Assembly (NCBI RefSeq): GCF_020907275.1
Contig: NZ_JAJJWI010000021.1
Span: forward strand, 1-64,000
Reading direction: 5' to 3'
Length of the DNA stretch: 64,000 bases
From: Pontibacter silvestris
GTDB taxonomy: Bacteria; Bacteroidota; Bacteroidia; Cytophagales; Hymenobacteraceae
Of this stretch, positions 17,155-26,108 are shown one piece after another. The notes below the pieces were generated by a model. The model ran no database searches, was not told the DNA's origin, and saw only the letters and a program-made list of their open reading frames with translations. Both the position numbers and the translations under genes were made by a program. The stretch's first letter is position 1, and each line of letters starts with the position of its first letter.

Positions 17155-18261
17155 ATGATGATAAAAGAAAAGTCTGGGAGGGCGCTCAAGAGTTTAGTTA
17201 CGCTGAATGAAGGCCCGTGGAGGTGGTCTGTCGGCGTTCAAGCGGGCATAGCTATGGGCTTGCCGATAGGCCTGTGTTACCAGTCGCTGGGACTTATTGC
17301 CTCGCTAGGCGGCTTTACCGCGCTTTATTGTGTTTCTTTGCCACGGAAAGAACGTATGCGAATCCTTCCGCTGATAGCGATTGGCTTAGTGCTTGTATCT
17401 GTGCTGGGAGTGCTGTGCTCGGTGAATGTGTGGGTAAGCCTGGTTTGTCTTTTAGGGGTAGCTGCACTTGCCTGTCTCCTCACGCTGGGAGCAGGGTTAG
17501 GTCCTCCTGGCTCGTTGATGTTTGTCCTGGTGTACTCGGTAAGTGGCCACATAGCAGTCAATAGCCACCAAAGGGGAATGGCATTAGGTGTGGCTACTAT
17601 CCCTATGCTAGTCGCTACGGGGGCAATTCTGGCTTACTTGGTTGTGCTTGTTTCGCTTGTGCTGCCATTTGGGCGGAGGCATAAGAATATCCCGGCTCAT
17701 CATCCTGATTCACTTATCCGTGTCAAGCTTAACAGGGAAACTGTCTTTATCACATTGAAGGTTATCGCGGGGGTAGCGGTTGCAGGTCTGGCAGGGATAG
17801 TGTTCGGTGCCACGCGCTCCTACTGGATTGTTATTCCCGCTGTCGCCGTTTTGCAGGTGAGTCACAACAGGAGACATACCACCGTACGGGCATTTCATCG
17901 GGTAATGGGCACTATAGTGGGCATCTTATTTTTCAACTTTCTGGCAGAAGCTGAACCCACTGGCATGTGGCTCGTGGCCCTTATTATGTTTCTGCAATTT
18001 GCTCTTGAAGTGGTTGTCGCAAAGAATTATGGGTTGGCCCTTGTTTTTATCACGCCGCTGGCACTAACTATCTCTACGGCAACAAAGCAATCAAGTAACC
18101 TTGCTTTCTCCGTTCGAGAGAGGGCTGTTGACACCCTTCTTGGAGCTGTGATTGCCATGATTGTATTCTGGATCAGTGAGATCATTAATACCAGGAAAAC
18201 TAATAAGAGAAAGACGGTTGAAAAAATACTGAAGAGCGTATATAATGGCTATATTATTTGA
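17155..18261 (+). CDS. FUSC-family membrane transporter
   Basis: Inner-membrane protein of the fusaric-acid-resistance/aromatic-acid-exporter superfamily, thought to export aromatic acids or other small anions. Two clusters of hydrophobic helices are visible (about residues 18-125 and 155-180, then 205-330), the second matching an FUSC-like block, ATRSYWIVIPAVAVLQVSHN followed by HRRHTTVRAFHRVMGT-type sequence. The C-terminus is strongly basic. The start is taken at the paired ATGs 17155/17158. Base composition is by eye richer in G+C (about 50-58 percent in sampled 60-base lines) than the flanking genes, suggesting transfer. No adaptor gene is adjacent, and the substrate is unknown. Confidence 0.82.
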   Translation: MMIKEKSGRALKSLVTLNEGPWRWSVGVQAGIAMGLPIGLCYQSLGLIASLGGFTALYCVSLPRKERMRILPLIAIGLVLVSVLGVLCSVNVWVSLVCLLGVAALACLLTLGAGLGPPGSLMFVLVYSVSGHIAVNSHQRGMALGVATIPMLVATGAILAYLVVLVSLVLPFGRRHKNIPAHHPDSLIRVKLNRETVFITLKVIAGVAVAGLAGIVFGATRSYWIVIPAVAVLQVSHNRRHTTVRAFHRVMGTIVGILFFNFLAEAEPTGMWLVALIMFLQFALEVVVAKNYGLALVFITPLALTISTATKQSSNLAFSVRERAVDTLLGAVIAMIVFWISEIINTRKTNKRKTVEKILKSVYNGYII

Positions 18262-18328
18262 TTCTCATTAGCATTCTTGCCAATTAGCTTTTACGTCTTT
18301 TATAAGAAGAGAACAATATAAGGTTGTT

Positions 18329-18918
18329 ATGTTGGATGTAGTCATAGAAGCTCGTAAAGCATCCCTGGCACCAAGGATGGATGTGCGCCGGATTCTTCCT
18401 TTTCGCTTGCGCCGGATGGTAGGCCCCTTCATATTTATGGACCATGCAGGCCTGGTGGATTTGCAGCCTCAATTAGTCACTTCTATGGATGTGCTGCCTC
18501 ACCCGCACGTAGGCTTGTCTACTGTCAGTTATTTGTTCGTAGGGCAGGTCACCCACCGCGATACGCTGGGGGTGGAGCAGGTGATCCGTTCGGGAGAGGT
18601 AAACTGGATGACGGCCGGAAGCGGAATTGCCCACTCTGAAAGGTTTGAAGAGCCTGCCGCCCTGGCAGGTGGAACCATGGAAATGATTCAGACTTGGGTG
18701 GCCCTGCCGGAAAAGATGAGGAGGTCGCGCCTTCCTTTGATAATTATCAACCTCAGCAGCTACCTGTCTTTACAGATACCGGGGTGTGGATGTGACTAAT
18801 AGCGGGAGAGGCCTTTGGGTTGAAAAATGGAGTAAGGACACACTCGCCTTTGTTCTACCTGCATGTAGTGCTGGAGCAGGGGGCTCGCTTTCAACTCTTT
18901 CTTTATGAACTTAATCGG
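18329..18918 (+). pseudogene. Broken pirin-family gene (cupin)
   Basis: The first 127 codons read as a clean pirin N-terminal cupin: RRMVGPFIFMDHAG, the DVLPHPHVGLSTVSYLF metal-binding histidines, MTAGSGIAHSER. After ALPEK the frame is lost: an A run at 18711-18714 is one base short, since the +1 continuation from 18715 reads DEEVAPSFDNYQPQQLPVF, as pirins do. That continuation then meets an in-frame TGA at 18793-18795 and resumes as LIAGEAFGLKNGVRTHSPLF until about 18918, where homology stops at the end of the convergent gene. So it carries a frameshift, a nonsense codon and loss of about the last 100 residues. An intact pirin is about 290 residues. Non-functional as an oxidoreductase or quercetinase-type protein. 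Confidence 0.85.
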
Positions 18919-19379
18919 AACTGTGTAAGCGAGGCATATACTTCTCTGCCACTTACATCTGGAACAATGATAAGCTCTATTATGCTCACTGCATTAATTT
19001 TAACAGCATACTCTTCCAACTCCTCTACAGTATGCGGAGGACTAAAGGTATATTGCTGTCGTACGATCTTCTGGTAAGATTGGTCGCCAGCGGGTAGCCA
19101 GCGCAACAGGAACTCCTGGGTTCGCTCTACCTCTTTTTCATGAAACACAAGCTGAATCCGCCTGATCTGGTGTGGTTCATCAAACACAATTCGGATTGTC
19201 TGCTCTCCGGGCTGTGCCGCTATCCAACCTGCACCATTATTGGATACTAAAGCTGACTCAATGGGATGCGCCTTCGCTTCAGATGTAAATTCAATCTGAG
19301 CCAGATGCTCTAGATCCAGCCAGCTTTGCTGACCAGCAGGTGCCTCCTTAAGTTCCTTATCAATTATTTTTTTGCGCAT
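18903..19379 (-). CDS. Discoidin (F5/8 C)-like carbohydrate-binding protein
   Basis: A 158-residue single-domain protein similar to small bacterial proteins annotated as carbohydrate-binding or discoidin-domain. The core motif run is clear: GWIAAQPGEQTIRIVFDEP, HQIRRIQLVFHEKEVERTQEF, then YQKIVRQQYTFSPP and a C-terminal ASLTQFRLSS. There is no signal peptide, so it is cytoplasmic and the sugar-binding label is only by fold. Its 3' end overlaps the truncated end of the pirin pseudogene by about 16 bases, marking a recombination or deletion joint. The gene itself looks intact. Confidence 0.72.
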   Translation of the reverse strand: MRKKIIDKELKEAPAGQQSWLDLEHLAQIEFTSEAKAHPIESALVSNNGAGWIAAQPGEQTIRIVFDEPHQIRRIQLVFHEKEVERTQEFLLRWLPAGDQSYQKIVRQQYTFSPPHTVEELEEYAVKINAVSIIELIIVPDVSGREVYASLTQFRLSS

Positions 19380-19650
19380 GAAGTCTTACATTTATATGAT
19401 TACAATACTAAATCACTCAACCGGCTGCAATGTTTATAATTAAGTAGCAAGACAGCATACTACTGTGTTTTACTCTAACGGTAACTTAAGGTTTACAGGA
19501 GCTTTTTGAAGTTTTGTCTCCGAACAATTTCAGCCTTTTTAGTAAGAGCTAACCTTGAGCTAAAAACGGTGAAGCTACTCTGAAATTGGTACATATCGAA
19601 GCTACATAATGGTGAGTGAAAAGCTCTTTTTGTAAATAAGTATTGAAGAC

Positions 19651-19701
19651 AGATAAAAAGAAAGCCAATTGCTCTTATAACGACTGGCTTTCTTTTTATC
19701 T
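19651..19701. terminator. Terminator after the MG2/TonB-plug gene
   Basis: A perfect 17-base inverted repeat: AGATAAAAAGAAAGCCA (19651-19667) and its complement (19685-19701). On the minus strand it starts 7 bases after the stop codon. Confidence 0.85.
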
Positions 19702-19707
19702 GTAGTG

Positions 19708-22173
19708 TTATCGATTTAGTTTTTTACTATCAACGTCAAAGGTTAAGGTTCCTCTGCCAGGTTTGCCCTCATCTGAAATTCCTTCTGCAATAACTCTATA
19801 AGTGGTATTGCGGTCTGCAGTATAAAAAGTTACTGTTGCCTTTCCGTTTGCATCTGTTCTTACACTTGGGGTCCAATAGAGGGTGGTTCTCAGGTCTGGT
19901 GCATCACTAGCTGAATTTTGCTCATCGTAGCGAGGGCTATAAAATTCTCTCACTTTGCTATAGCCTTTGGCTTGGTGAACAATAATGTAAGTACCGGGCT
20001 CTACTTCCACTTCCTCCCCGCCGCCACGATTAGTGAAGAAGGCAATCACTCCTCCGGAGGCCCGCCCGCCATAAATACCGGCACTGGCACTACTCTTCAA
20101 CACTTCAATCCGGCTGATATCGAACTGACTCAGGCTTGTAAGGGAAGCTTCTGAAACAGGAATACCATCTATCAGATATAGTGGTGGCGCCTGTTGCCCC
20201 CGAATGCTGGCACGGAACTGGTTTGGTCCAGAGCGAAAAACCTGTAAGCCTGCTACCCGTCCCTGAAGGCTTTCCAGGATATTGCCGGATGGTGCAACAG
20301 GCAGTTCTTTACCGATTAAGACAACATCCGCTTTCTGGTGTAGCTTAAACGGCACGTAAACATCTTCTTCCCCCTGAATGTCAATTTCAGGAAGAAGAAT
20401 ACCTTTTAGGGTGTAGGTTTGGTTGATATCTGTTACCGAAGCAATTTGCTGATTATTGGCCTCTACATACTTTTGCTTGATGGCAGCTAAAAGGCCATCT
20501 GCCTGTGGTGCAAAAGTAGCAGGTGCTTGTGGTATGAAGTCGTTTTCATCTATTACAACCTGCAGGTGCTTACGTCTTCCTCTGGCATCAGTTCCCTGTA
20601 CGACCATATTCACATCGCCTGTAAAATCAAAGCCCCTGAAGGCAAACGCTCCCTCACGATTAGTTTTTGTGGTAATAAAAGCCTGATGCTGCCCCTGCAG
20701 GTACAATAGAGCTTCTCCGTCTGCAACAGGTTTACCTTTATCAGTTAATAATTGCCCGCTAATTGTGAGATCATGTTCACTTGGATACTGTAATGCAGGA
20801 AAAGTGCCTGTTACAGCTTCTTCCCAGCTAAAGCGGCGCCAGCCCTGTGTCATGAGCAGATATTGCAGTGCTTCTTTCCTTTGTGGATTACTACTTTCAA
20901 AATAATAACCAGGCTGTTCCACACGACCACGCAGGTCGGATGTCAGCAGCAAGTAGCTCTTAATACCGGGCCCATTTTCATTTTGCTTTACCAACTCAGT
21001 ATCTGTGACGGCCAGGGAAAAATCAGTAGCTACAGGTTTGCCGTCCTTGCCTTTAGCTTGTAGCTGCAATGTTACTTGTTCTCTTCCTTCGAATGTTGCT
21101 TTGTTTGCAGTTAGCGTCACATCAAGATTATCATGATGATTCACGAATACCAGACGTTCGGCTAGTGGTTCTCCATTTGTGCGAGCTAAGTTAAAACGGG
21201 TAATACCAGTTGGAAACTGTGATGTGAGTATTTCCTGGCGATATGCTTGCCCCGGCTGTAGGGTAATGGTCTGGGAGTATTGTAATGCGTCCTGGCTGAT
21301 GCCGGTTAGCACTAAAGGCTCCTGATTGTTTACATTACCCGACACCATAACGTGAAAGCTCTTTTCGTCGGCTGCTTCATCTATCCGCAGGACATATCCT
21401 TTTGCCTTAGCTGCTGGTAAGGCGTATTCCAGGGTTTTGCCATTCTTGGTTTTTATTCTGGCTACATAGGCGCGTCCCTCCTGAGGCTGCAGTTCGAAGG
21501 CACCCATACCAAGGTGCGTGTCCCTGAAATCTAAAATTTCCCGGCCCTGATCATCTAAAACGCTACCTGAAACGGTTACTCCATTTCCTCCCGGCCCTGT
21601 TGCTTTGAAGGCTACTCGGCTCAGAAGCCCCTGTACCATATCGCCTCCTTCTGGGAAAAGCTGAAAATCTATGTCCTGTGAAACGGCTGCGGCTGCTTGC
21701 TTTGTACTGTTCTTGCCGGGCCCAAATACGTTTACAGGTTTGTTGAAGAAGGAGCTTTCACCGAAATTGCGCATCCATTGGGTATAGGCTGAAAGCCTGT
21801 AAGTGCCTTCCGGTAAGCTGTCCGGCAATATCATGTCACCTATTGCTTTTCCATTTGCTGCTTTGAGCGTCAGGCGGTGAACAGGTTTATTGTCTGCATC
21901 AAGCAAATCAACGTAAAGCACACTGCTTTTAGCTGAAGGACGTAACGTAGCGGCATCCACTACATAACCCTTCAGCCATATAGCCTGCCCAGGCGCATAA
22001 TAAGGCTTATCTGTCTGTACATATACCTTCTCTGGGGCATATTGAGAACGGAAAGTATTTAAGTAAGATGCCAGCCTCTTGGGCAGGTCGTTCTGCGGGC
22101 TGATAAATGCCATAGATGCCAGCAGTAAAGCGGGCACAAAGTATAGTAAATATCTATATTTAATCCGGTTCAT
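19708..22173 (-). CDS. Exported MG2-domain protein with a TonB-receptor plug domain
   Basis: An 821-residue envelope protein typical of Bacteroidota but of unknown role. Domains in order: N-terminal signal segment (YLLYFVPALLLASMAFI); MG2-like macroglobulin fold starting EKVYVQTDKPYYAPGQ; further Ig-like domains, including a carboxypeptidase-regulatory type (ISGQLLTDKGKPVADGEALL); a TonB-receptor plug at about 625-715 (SLQGRVAGLQVF, APPLYLIDGIPV, IEVLKSSASAGIYGGRA); and a final domain with YWTPSVRTDANGKATVTFYTAD. No beta barrel follows the plug. It stands alone with its own terminator. It may act in surface assembly or in docking with TonB machinery; this is inference. Confidence 0.85.
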   Translation of the reverse strand: MNRIKYRYLLYFVPALLLASMAFISPQNDLPKRLASYLNTFRSQYAPEKVYVQTDKPYYAPGQAIWLKGYVVDAATLRPSAKSSVLYVDLLDADNKPVHRLTLKAANGKAIGDMILPDSLPEGTYRLSAYTQWMRNFGESSFFNKPVNVFGPGKNSTKQAAAAVSQDIDFQLFPEGGDMVQGLLSRVAFKATGPGGNGVTVSGSVLDDQGREILDFRDTHLGMGAFELQPQEGRAYVARIKTKNGKTLEYALPAAKAKGYVLRIDEAADEKSFHVMVSGNVNNQEPLVLTGISQDALQYSQTITLQPGQAYRQEILTSQFPTGITRFNLARTNGEPLAERLVFVNHHDNLDVTLTANKATFEGREQVTLQLQAKGKDGKPVATDFSLAVTDTELVKQNENGPGIKSYLLLTSDLRGRVEQPGYYFESSNPQRKEALQYLLMTQGWRRFSWEEAVTGTFPALQYPSEHDLTISGQLLTDKGKPVADGEALLYLQGQHQAFITTKTNREGAFAFRGFDFTGDVNMVVQGTDARGRRKHLQVVIDENDFIPQAPATFAPQADGLLAAIKQKYVEANNQQIASVTDINQTYTLKGILLPEIDIQGEEDVYVPFKLHQKADVVLIGKELPVAPSGNILESLQGRVAGLQVFRSGPNQFRASIRGQQAPPLYLIDGIPVSEASLTSLSQFDISRIEVLKSSASAGIYGGRASGGVIAFFTNRGGGEEVEVEPGTYIIVHQAKGYSKVREFYSPRYDEQNSASDAPDLRTTLYWTPSVRTDANGKATVTFYTADRNTTYRVIAEGISDEGKPGRGTLTFDVDSKKLNR

Positions 22174-22622
22174 ATCTTGCTGTATTAATATTGTATTTTG
22201 TGTAGTTCTATTTAGGATACATAAGGCAAAAACTGTTCCTTAATATAATTTGCCTTATTTTATTGTATAGATTTACGTTAAATAAAGATTAGGTATCTGT
22301 GTTTAATGCAAGATATGAAGGAACAGGTAATTGCCACATGTGTAACCTAGTACTAAAGGTGCTTTCTTGTACAGGACTTATAATTAAGTTAGCTGCTCTT
22401 CCTTGACCTTAGAAAATATCCTCCTGAGACACCTTTTAAAGTACTTCTCCACTAATCTGAGTAGGGTTTACAAAAATTGTATGTGCTGAGCGTGCTTTTG
22501 TACGTATTACTATTTATATCGTGTGATGAAACAGCATTGCGCAATAAACCCAGATGTGCATTAAAAGTACAATAGGCTTAATTAGCGGGTTAATGATGGA
22601 CAAACTTAAATTTTAGAATAGA
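22174..22622. other. Intergenic region between divergent genes
   Basis: No gene supported in these 449 bases. It must hold the promoters of the divergent MG2/plug and TerB-like genes. TAAATTTT just upstream of the latter is a one-mismatch -7 box, but there is no convincing -33 element. Confidence 0.35.
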
Positions 22623-23012
22623 ATGGCAGCGGGTATAACATTGGATAGTTTTTTAGATACGAAGGAGAAGAAGTTAGCCTTTTTCCAGAACATGCTTTTA
22701 GTAGCGATAGCAGACAGGTACATTGATGAGATGGAGAGTGACTTCCTTCTTTCGATAGGGCAGCAGTTAGATTTATCGGAAGAGGACACACTCCCTATAA
22801 CAGATAACCTCTCGTCGCTTTCTTTTATCATTCCACAAGATGGGCTTCAAAAGACCCTGGAATTGCAAGCATTGGTGATGATGGTGTTACAGGATGGCGA
22901 AGTTGAAGAAAGGGAATACAACTTATGCCTGGAATATACGCGCCAGATTGGCTACAGCAAAGAGATTCTGGATGAGCTTATTTCTAAACTGGAGAAGAAG
23001 AAGGCAGGATAA
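22623..23012 (+). CDS. TerB-like helical protein
   Basis: A 129-residue all-helical protein resembling the TerB/TerB-like fold. The paired acidic helix motifs are visible: ADRYIDEMESDFLLSIGQQLDLS, and MVLQDGEVEEREYNLCLEYTRQIGY, where the Asp/Glu clusters would bind divalent metal. TerB-fold proteins act in tellurite resistance and stress-linked membrane-associated complexes, but no terC, terD or other ter gene is adjacent. No signal peptide or membrane segment. Fold assignment is moderate; function unknown. Confidence 0.6.
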   Translation: MAAGITLDSFLDTKEKKLAFFQNMLLVAIADRYIDEMESDFLLSIGQQLDLSEEDTLPITDNLSSLSFIIPQDGLQKTLELQALVMMVLQDGEVEEREYNLCLEYTRQIGYSKEILDELISKLEKKKAG

Positions 23013-23058
23013 ACAAGCAATAGAGTATTCAACAGCTAAGGCAACCATAGGAAAATTT

Positions 23059-23117
23059 GCCTGCTATAGCAAAAAGGCGCCCCATACAGAATGAGGCGCC
23101 TTTTTGCTATAGCAGGC
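23059..23117. terminator. Bidirectional terminator with a 23-base perfect stem
   Basis: The 23 bases at 23059-23081 are the exact reverse complement of 23095-23117, with a 13-base loop. The core is AAAAAGGCGCC/GGCGCCTTTTT, giving T tracts in both directions. It separates the TerB-like gene from the convergent gamma-glutamyltransferase. Confidence 0.88.
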
Positions 23118-23200
23118 TCAAAGAGTAAATTGAGAACCTAGCTACTACTTAATCTGTGGCTGGTGCGGAGTTACCTGTTCCTCTGAACTCTTAAAGGTTA

Positions 23201-25081
23201 TCACCAACTTATCCCATAGTCTTCCCCATGATTACTGGAGCCTCCCCAGAGGCTTTCGTGTTCCCAATCAAAATAAATGGCATTGATAGGACCACTCGTA
23301 CGATCGTCAAAGCTTAAGGTATATCCCATTTTTTTCAACTCATTGCGTACGGCCTCCGCTGTGCTGTCATGCAACAGTATATGACCTGGTTTAGGCTGGC
23401 GGTCCTCTGTTTTAGTGCCGCCTAATGAAAGCCAGAGCTGATTCGTATTAATGTTGGCAGCTTCGGCAGCCTGCTGCACATTCATGCCAAACTCTACTAC
23501 ATTAAGAAAGAACTGCAGAAGGTTCTGTTCCTGCGTGTCGCCTCCCTGCACGGCAAAGGACAAAAAAGGTTTGCCATCCTTCAAAGCCATGGAAGGTGTT
23601 AAGGTTACTCTTGGTCTTTTGCCAGGCTCTACCACATTGAAAGGGTTTAATTCAGGGTCCAGAACAAAGCTCTGCATACGCTGGCTCATGCCTATACCCG
23701 TATTGCCGGCGATGCAGGCTGGTACCCAACCACCGCTGGGAGTGATAGACACCACCCAGCCTTCATTATCTGCTGCTTCTACCGTAGTAGTACCTCTCCA
23801 TAACCTGTCCTGGTACTCCACCATTGATGAACTGTTCCTAATGTCATGGGTAGGAGCGAAGTTCCGTTTAGTGGTATCCAACTCATAGCCCCTTTCTTTG
23901 AGGAGTTTTAGATAAGGGTTAACTTTTCCCTCAAATGGGTAGGGATCACCCGGACCAATATCTGGATTATTCTTATCGTATTGAATTAGGGTAGCCCGTT
24001 GCTTCGCATATTCCTTGCTGAGTAGACCTTTCATGGGTTCCTGAGGGGCAAAATAGGAGTCGCCATAATAAAAGTCCCGGTCTGCAAAGGCAAGGTTCAT
24101 GCTCTGGTACAAAGTGTGAATATATTTTGAGCTGTTATAGCCCATGCTTTTCAGGTCGAAGTTTTCAAGTATGTTCAGTGCCTGCAGCAAAGCAGGACCC
24201 TGAGTCCACTGTTGCAATTTGTATACATCAATTCCTTTGTAGTTTACCAGCAGAGGCTCTTCCTCAAGGGGCTTCCATTTAGCCAGGTCCTGCATGGTGA
24301 TGAGCCCACCTTGTTCCTGGCTACCGCGTACAAATTCTTTGGCAATATCGCCTGTGTAAAAACGTTCATAAGCGGCCATTATAGCTGCTTTACGACTTGT
24401 TCCCTTTTTTAAAGCAGCTTTTTCTGCTTCTACCAGTTTGGTTAGCGTTTGCAGCAGGTCCTTTTGTACAAAGATTTCACCTGCTTCGGGTGCTTCTCTA
24501 TCTTCGCCAAGATGCGTTAGAAAAACTTTTTTGCTGTAGGGCCATTCTTTAATTCGTTCTTTGCCGCGTTCAATGCTGTTAGCGGTTTGTGCTTCCATAG
24601 GGTAGCCAGCGGCCATCTCCATAGCGGGTGCCAGCACTTGCTCCAGGCTCAGAGTGCCATAGTTGGCCAGCATGTAAAGCAGGCCGCCAGGTGTGCCGGG
24701 CGTAGTGGCTGCCAACGGGCCGTATGCGGGCGGAAAGTTAAAACCTTTGCTCTTAAAAAAGTCAACCGTAGCTCCGGTTGGAGCAACGCCCATGGCGTTA
24801 ATAGCTATGACTTTTTTTGTTTTAGGATTATAAATCAATGCCTGGGTTTCACCTCCCCAACTCAGTACGTCCCACATGGTGCAGGTCGCAGCCAGCATGG
24901 CACAGGCAGCATCTACAGCATTCCCTCCTTTTTGAAAGGTCATGGCCCCTGCTGTGGCAGCCAGGGGTTTCCCGGTGATAGCCATCCAGTTTTTACCGTG
25001 TAATACAGGCTTTTGCGTTTGTTGGGCTGAGGCCGATAGTACAGTGACTATACTTAACAATAGCGTTAAAAGGTGTTTCAT
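23201..25081 (-). CDS. Gamma-glutamyltransferase-family N-terminal-nucleophile hydrolase, exported
   Basis: Precursor of a periplasmic GGT-like enzyme that cleaves gamma-glutamyl bonds of glutathione and related compounds. A Sec signal peptide (MKHLLTLLLSIVTVLSASAQ) is followed by the large-subunit region: TFQKGGNAVDAACAMLA, LAATTPGTPGGLLYM. The autoprocessing site is GTTTVEAADNEGWVVS, with Thr431 the likely new N-terminal nucleophile, aligned to Thr391 of the E. coli enzyme. The small subunit carries PRVTLTPSMALKDGKP and the AVQGGDTQEQNLLQ segment. The length of 626 is normal. Whether it prefers glutathione or acts as a cephalosporin-acylase-type relative cannot be told. Confidence 0.88.
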   Translation of the reverse strand: MKHLLTLLLSIVTVLSASAQQTQKPVLHGKNWMAITGKPLAATAGAMTFQKGGNAVDAACAMLAATCTMWDVLSWGGETQALIYNPKTKKVIAINAMGVAPTGATVDFFKSKGFNFPPAYGPLAATTPGTPGGLLYMLANYGTLSLEQVLAPAMEMAAGYPMEAQTANSIERGKERIKEWPYSKKVFLTHLGEDREAPEAGEIFVQKDLLQTLTKLVEAEKAALKKGTSRKAAIMAAYERFYTGDIAKEFVRGSQEQGGLITMQDLAKWKPLEEEPLLVNYKGIDVYKLQQWTQGPALLQALNILENFDLKSMGYNSSKYIHTLYQSMNLAFADRDFYYGDSYFAPQEPMKGLLSKEYAKQRATLIQYDKNNPDIGPGDPYPFEGKVNPYLKLLKERGYELDTTKRNFAPTHDIRNSSSMVEYQDRLWRGTTTVEAADNEGWVVSITPSGGWVPACIAGNTGIGMSQRMQSFVLDPELNPFNVVEPGKRPRVTLTPSMALKDGKPFLSFAVQGGDTQEQNLLQFFLNVVEFGMNVQQAAEAANINTNQLWLSLGGTKTEDRQPKPGHILLHDSTAEAVRNELKKMGYTLSFDDRTSGPINAIYFDWEHESLWGGSSNHGEDYGISW

Positions 25082-25870
25082 AAAAGGAATAATTTTACCA
25101 CTAAACTAAGATCAAAAGCGCACAAGATGTATCAAACAAAAAACGAAAGAATAACCTGCGTGTCATTTTATGAAAGCTTATAGACCAGTAAAGGAGGTTC
25201 TTCTATGTAAAGATTGCCCCTAAAAGTATGTGTCTAAAGTTACAGTTGTTACCTTGCTCCGCTCAAGTTTAATACCTGGGCAGGCTACTTTCCCTGAAAT
25301 TTGCCAGTGTGCTTCACATAAATTCATTCTGATGATCTAAATTATGAAATTTATATTATATTGTGTTTTAAATTAAGTATATTTTATAAAAACTCCTTTT
25401 TTTGTAATATTTTGCTTTATTATGGGCTTTAAGCATATTAATCAATTAAGCAATTGTTTAAAGTTCTTCGCGTTTTACGAGGAGGGTACAGCAGATATAG
25501 AGTTAGTTTGTGTTGTAGAAAAGCTACACCATATCTTTGAATATAGGTACTATTGCAACGCTCCCCAAAGCGCTTTGTGAATATAATCTCTTAATAATTT
25601 TATGTGCTGGATTATTATATGACTGGCCATCTGAAGGAGTAAAAGCCTTGCCAGGCATTTATGTTCGCTTCGTAATGGGCTTGAGCAGGGTAGCTTATGC
25701 CTCAGTGGGTAGTGGTACTTAAAATGAATGAGGTACAGTATAAGAAAAAGAGGGAAGGCCTGTAGGAGAGATTGTATGAATAGTTAGCAATGTAGCTAAG
25801 TCTACCTTCTTCTGGCGGGGCACTGTACCAACAAAACTACAATTATGGGAGTATATCATAGAGGTTAAAG

Positions 25871-25956
25871 GCTCTGGTATATCGGCAGAACTACGTGCAG
25901 GAGCTGTAGATTTAAAGCTTCTGTATATATCTGCACATAGTTCTGTAGGTACTAGA
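25871..25956. repeat. Long imperfect inverted repeat, possible structured RNA or decayed element end
   Basis: CAGAACTACGTGCAG (25886-25900) pairs with CTGCACATAGTTCTG (25931-25945) with one mismatch. Outside it, GCTCTGGTA pairs with TACTAGAGC, again with one mismatch and a small bulge. The loop is about 30 bases. There is no T tract, so it is not an ordinary terminator. Confidence 0.5.
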
Positions 25957-26078
25957 GCTAAAGAACTATATACCTGTAGTAATGTTTAGCTTTTTTATAA
26001 AATTATGAACAATTCTACTTTTTTTCACCTTAATGGGTTGACGCTTAAAGTTGAAAATAAGATAATATGAACTATATA

Positions 26079-26086
26079 TACTTTTG
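26079..26086 (+). promoter_or_regulatory. Candidate -7 box for the HA-repeat gene
   Basis: TACTTTTG matches TAnnTTTG and lies 22 bases before the ATG at 26109. A TTG at 26051-26053 is 25 bases away, longer than the usual 19. A second TAGTTTTG at 26100-26107 touches the start codon. Confidence 0.4.
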
Positions 26087-26108
26087 ACAATTCAAGCGTT
26101 AGTTTTGC

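Larger units (their letters stand above)
25082..26108. other. 1-kb AT-rich intergenic region with a long imperfect inverted repeat
   Basis: No gene with recognisable coding character. A 61-codon open frame at 25537-25722 lacks support. Its main structure is a long imperfect inverted repeat at 25871-25956, listed separately. The 3' end holds the promoter of the HA-repeat gene. Confidence 0.4.

Noticed and set aside
25537..25722. Possible 61-residue protein in the 1-kb intergenic region
   Set aside because: No family resemblance, AT-rich context and no promoter at a fitting distance.
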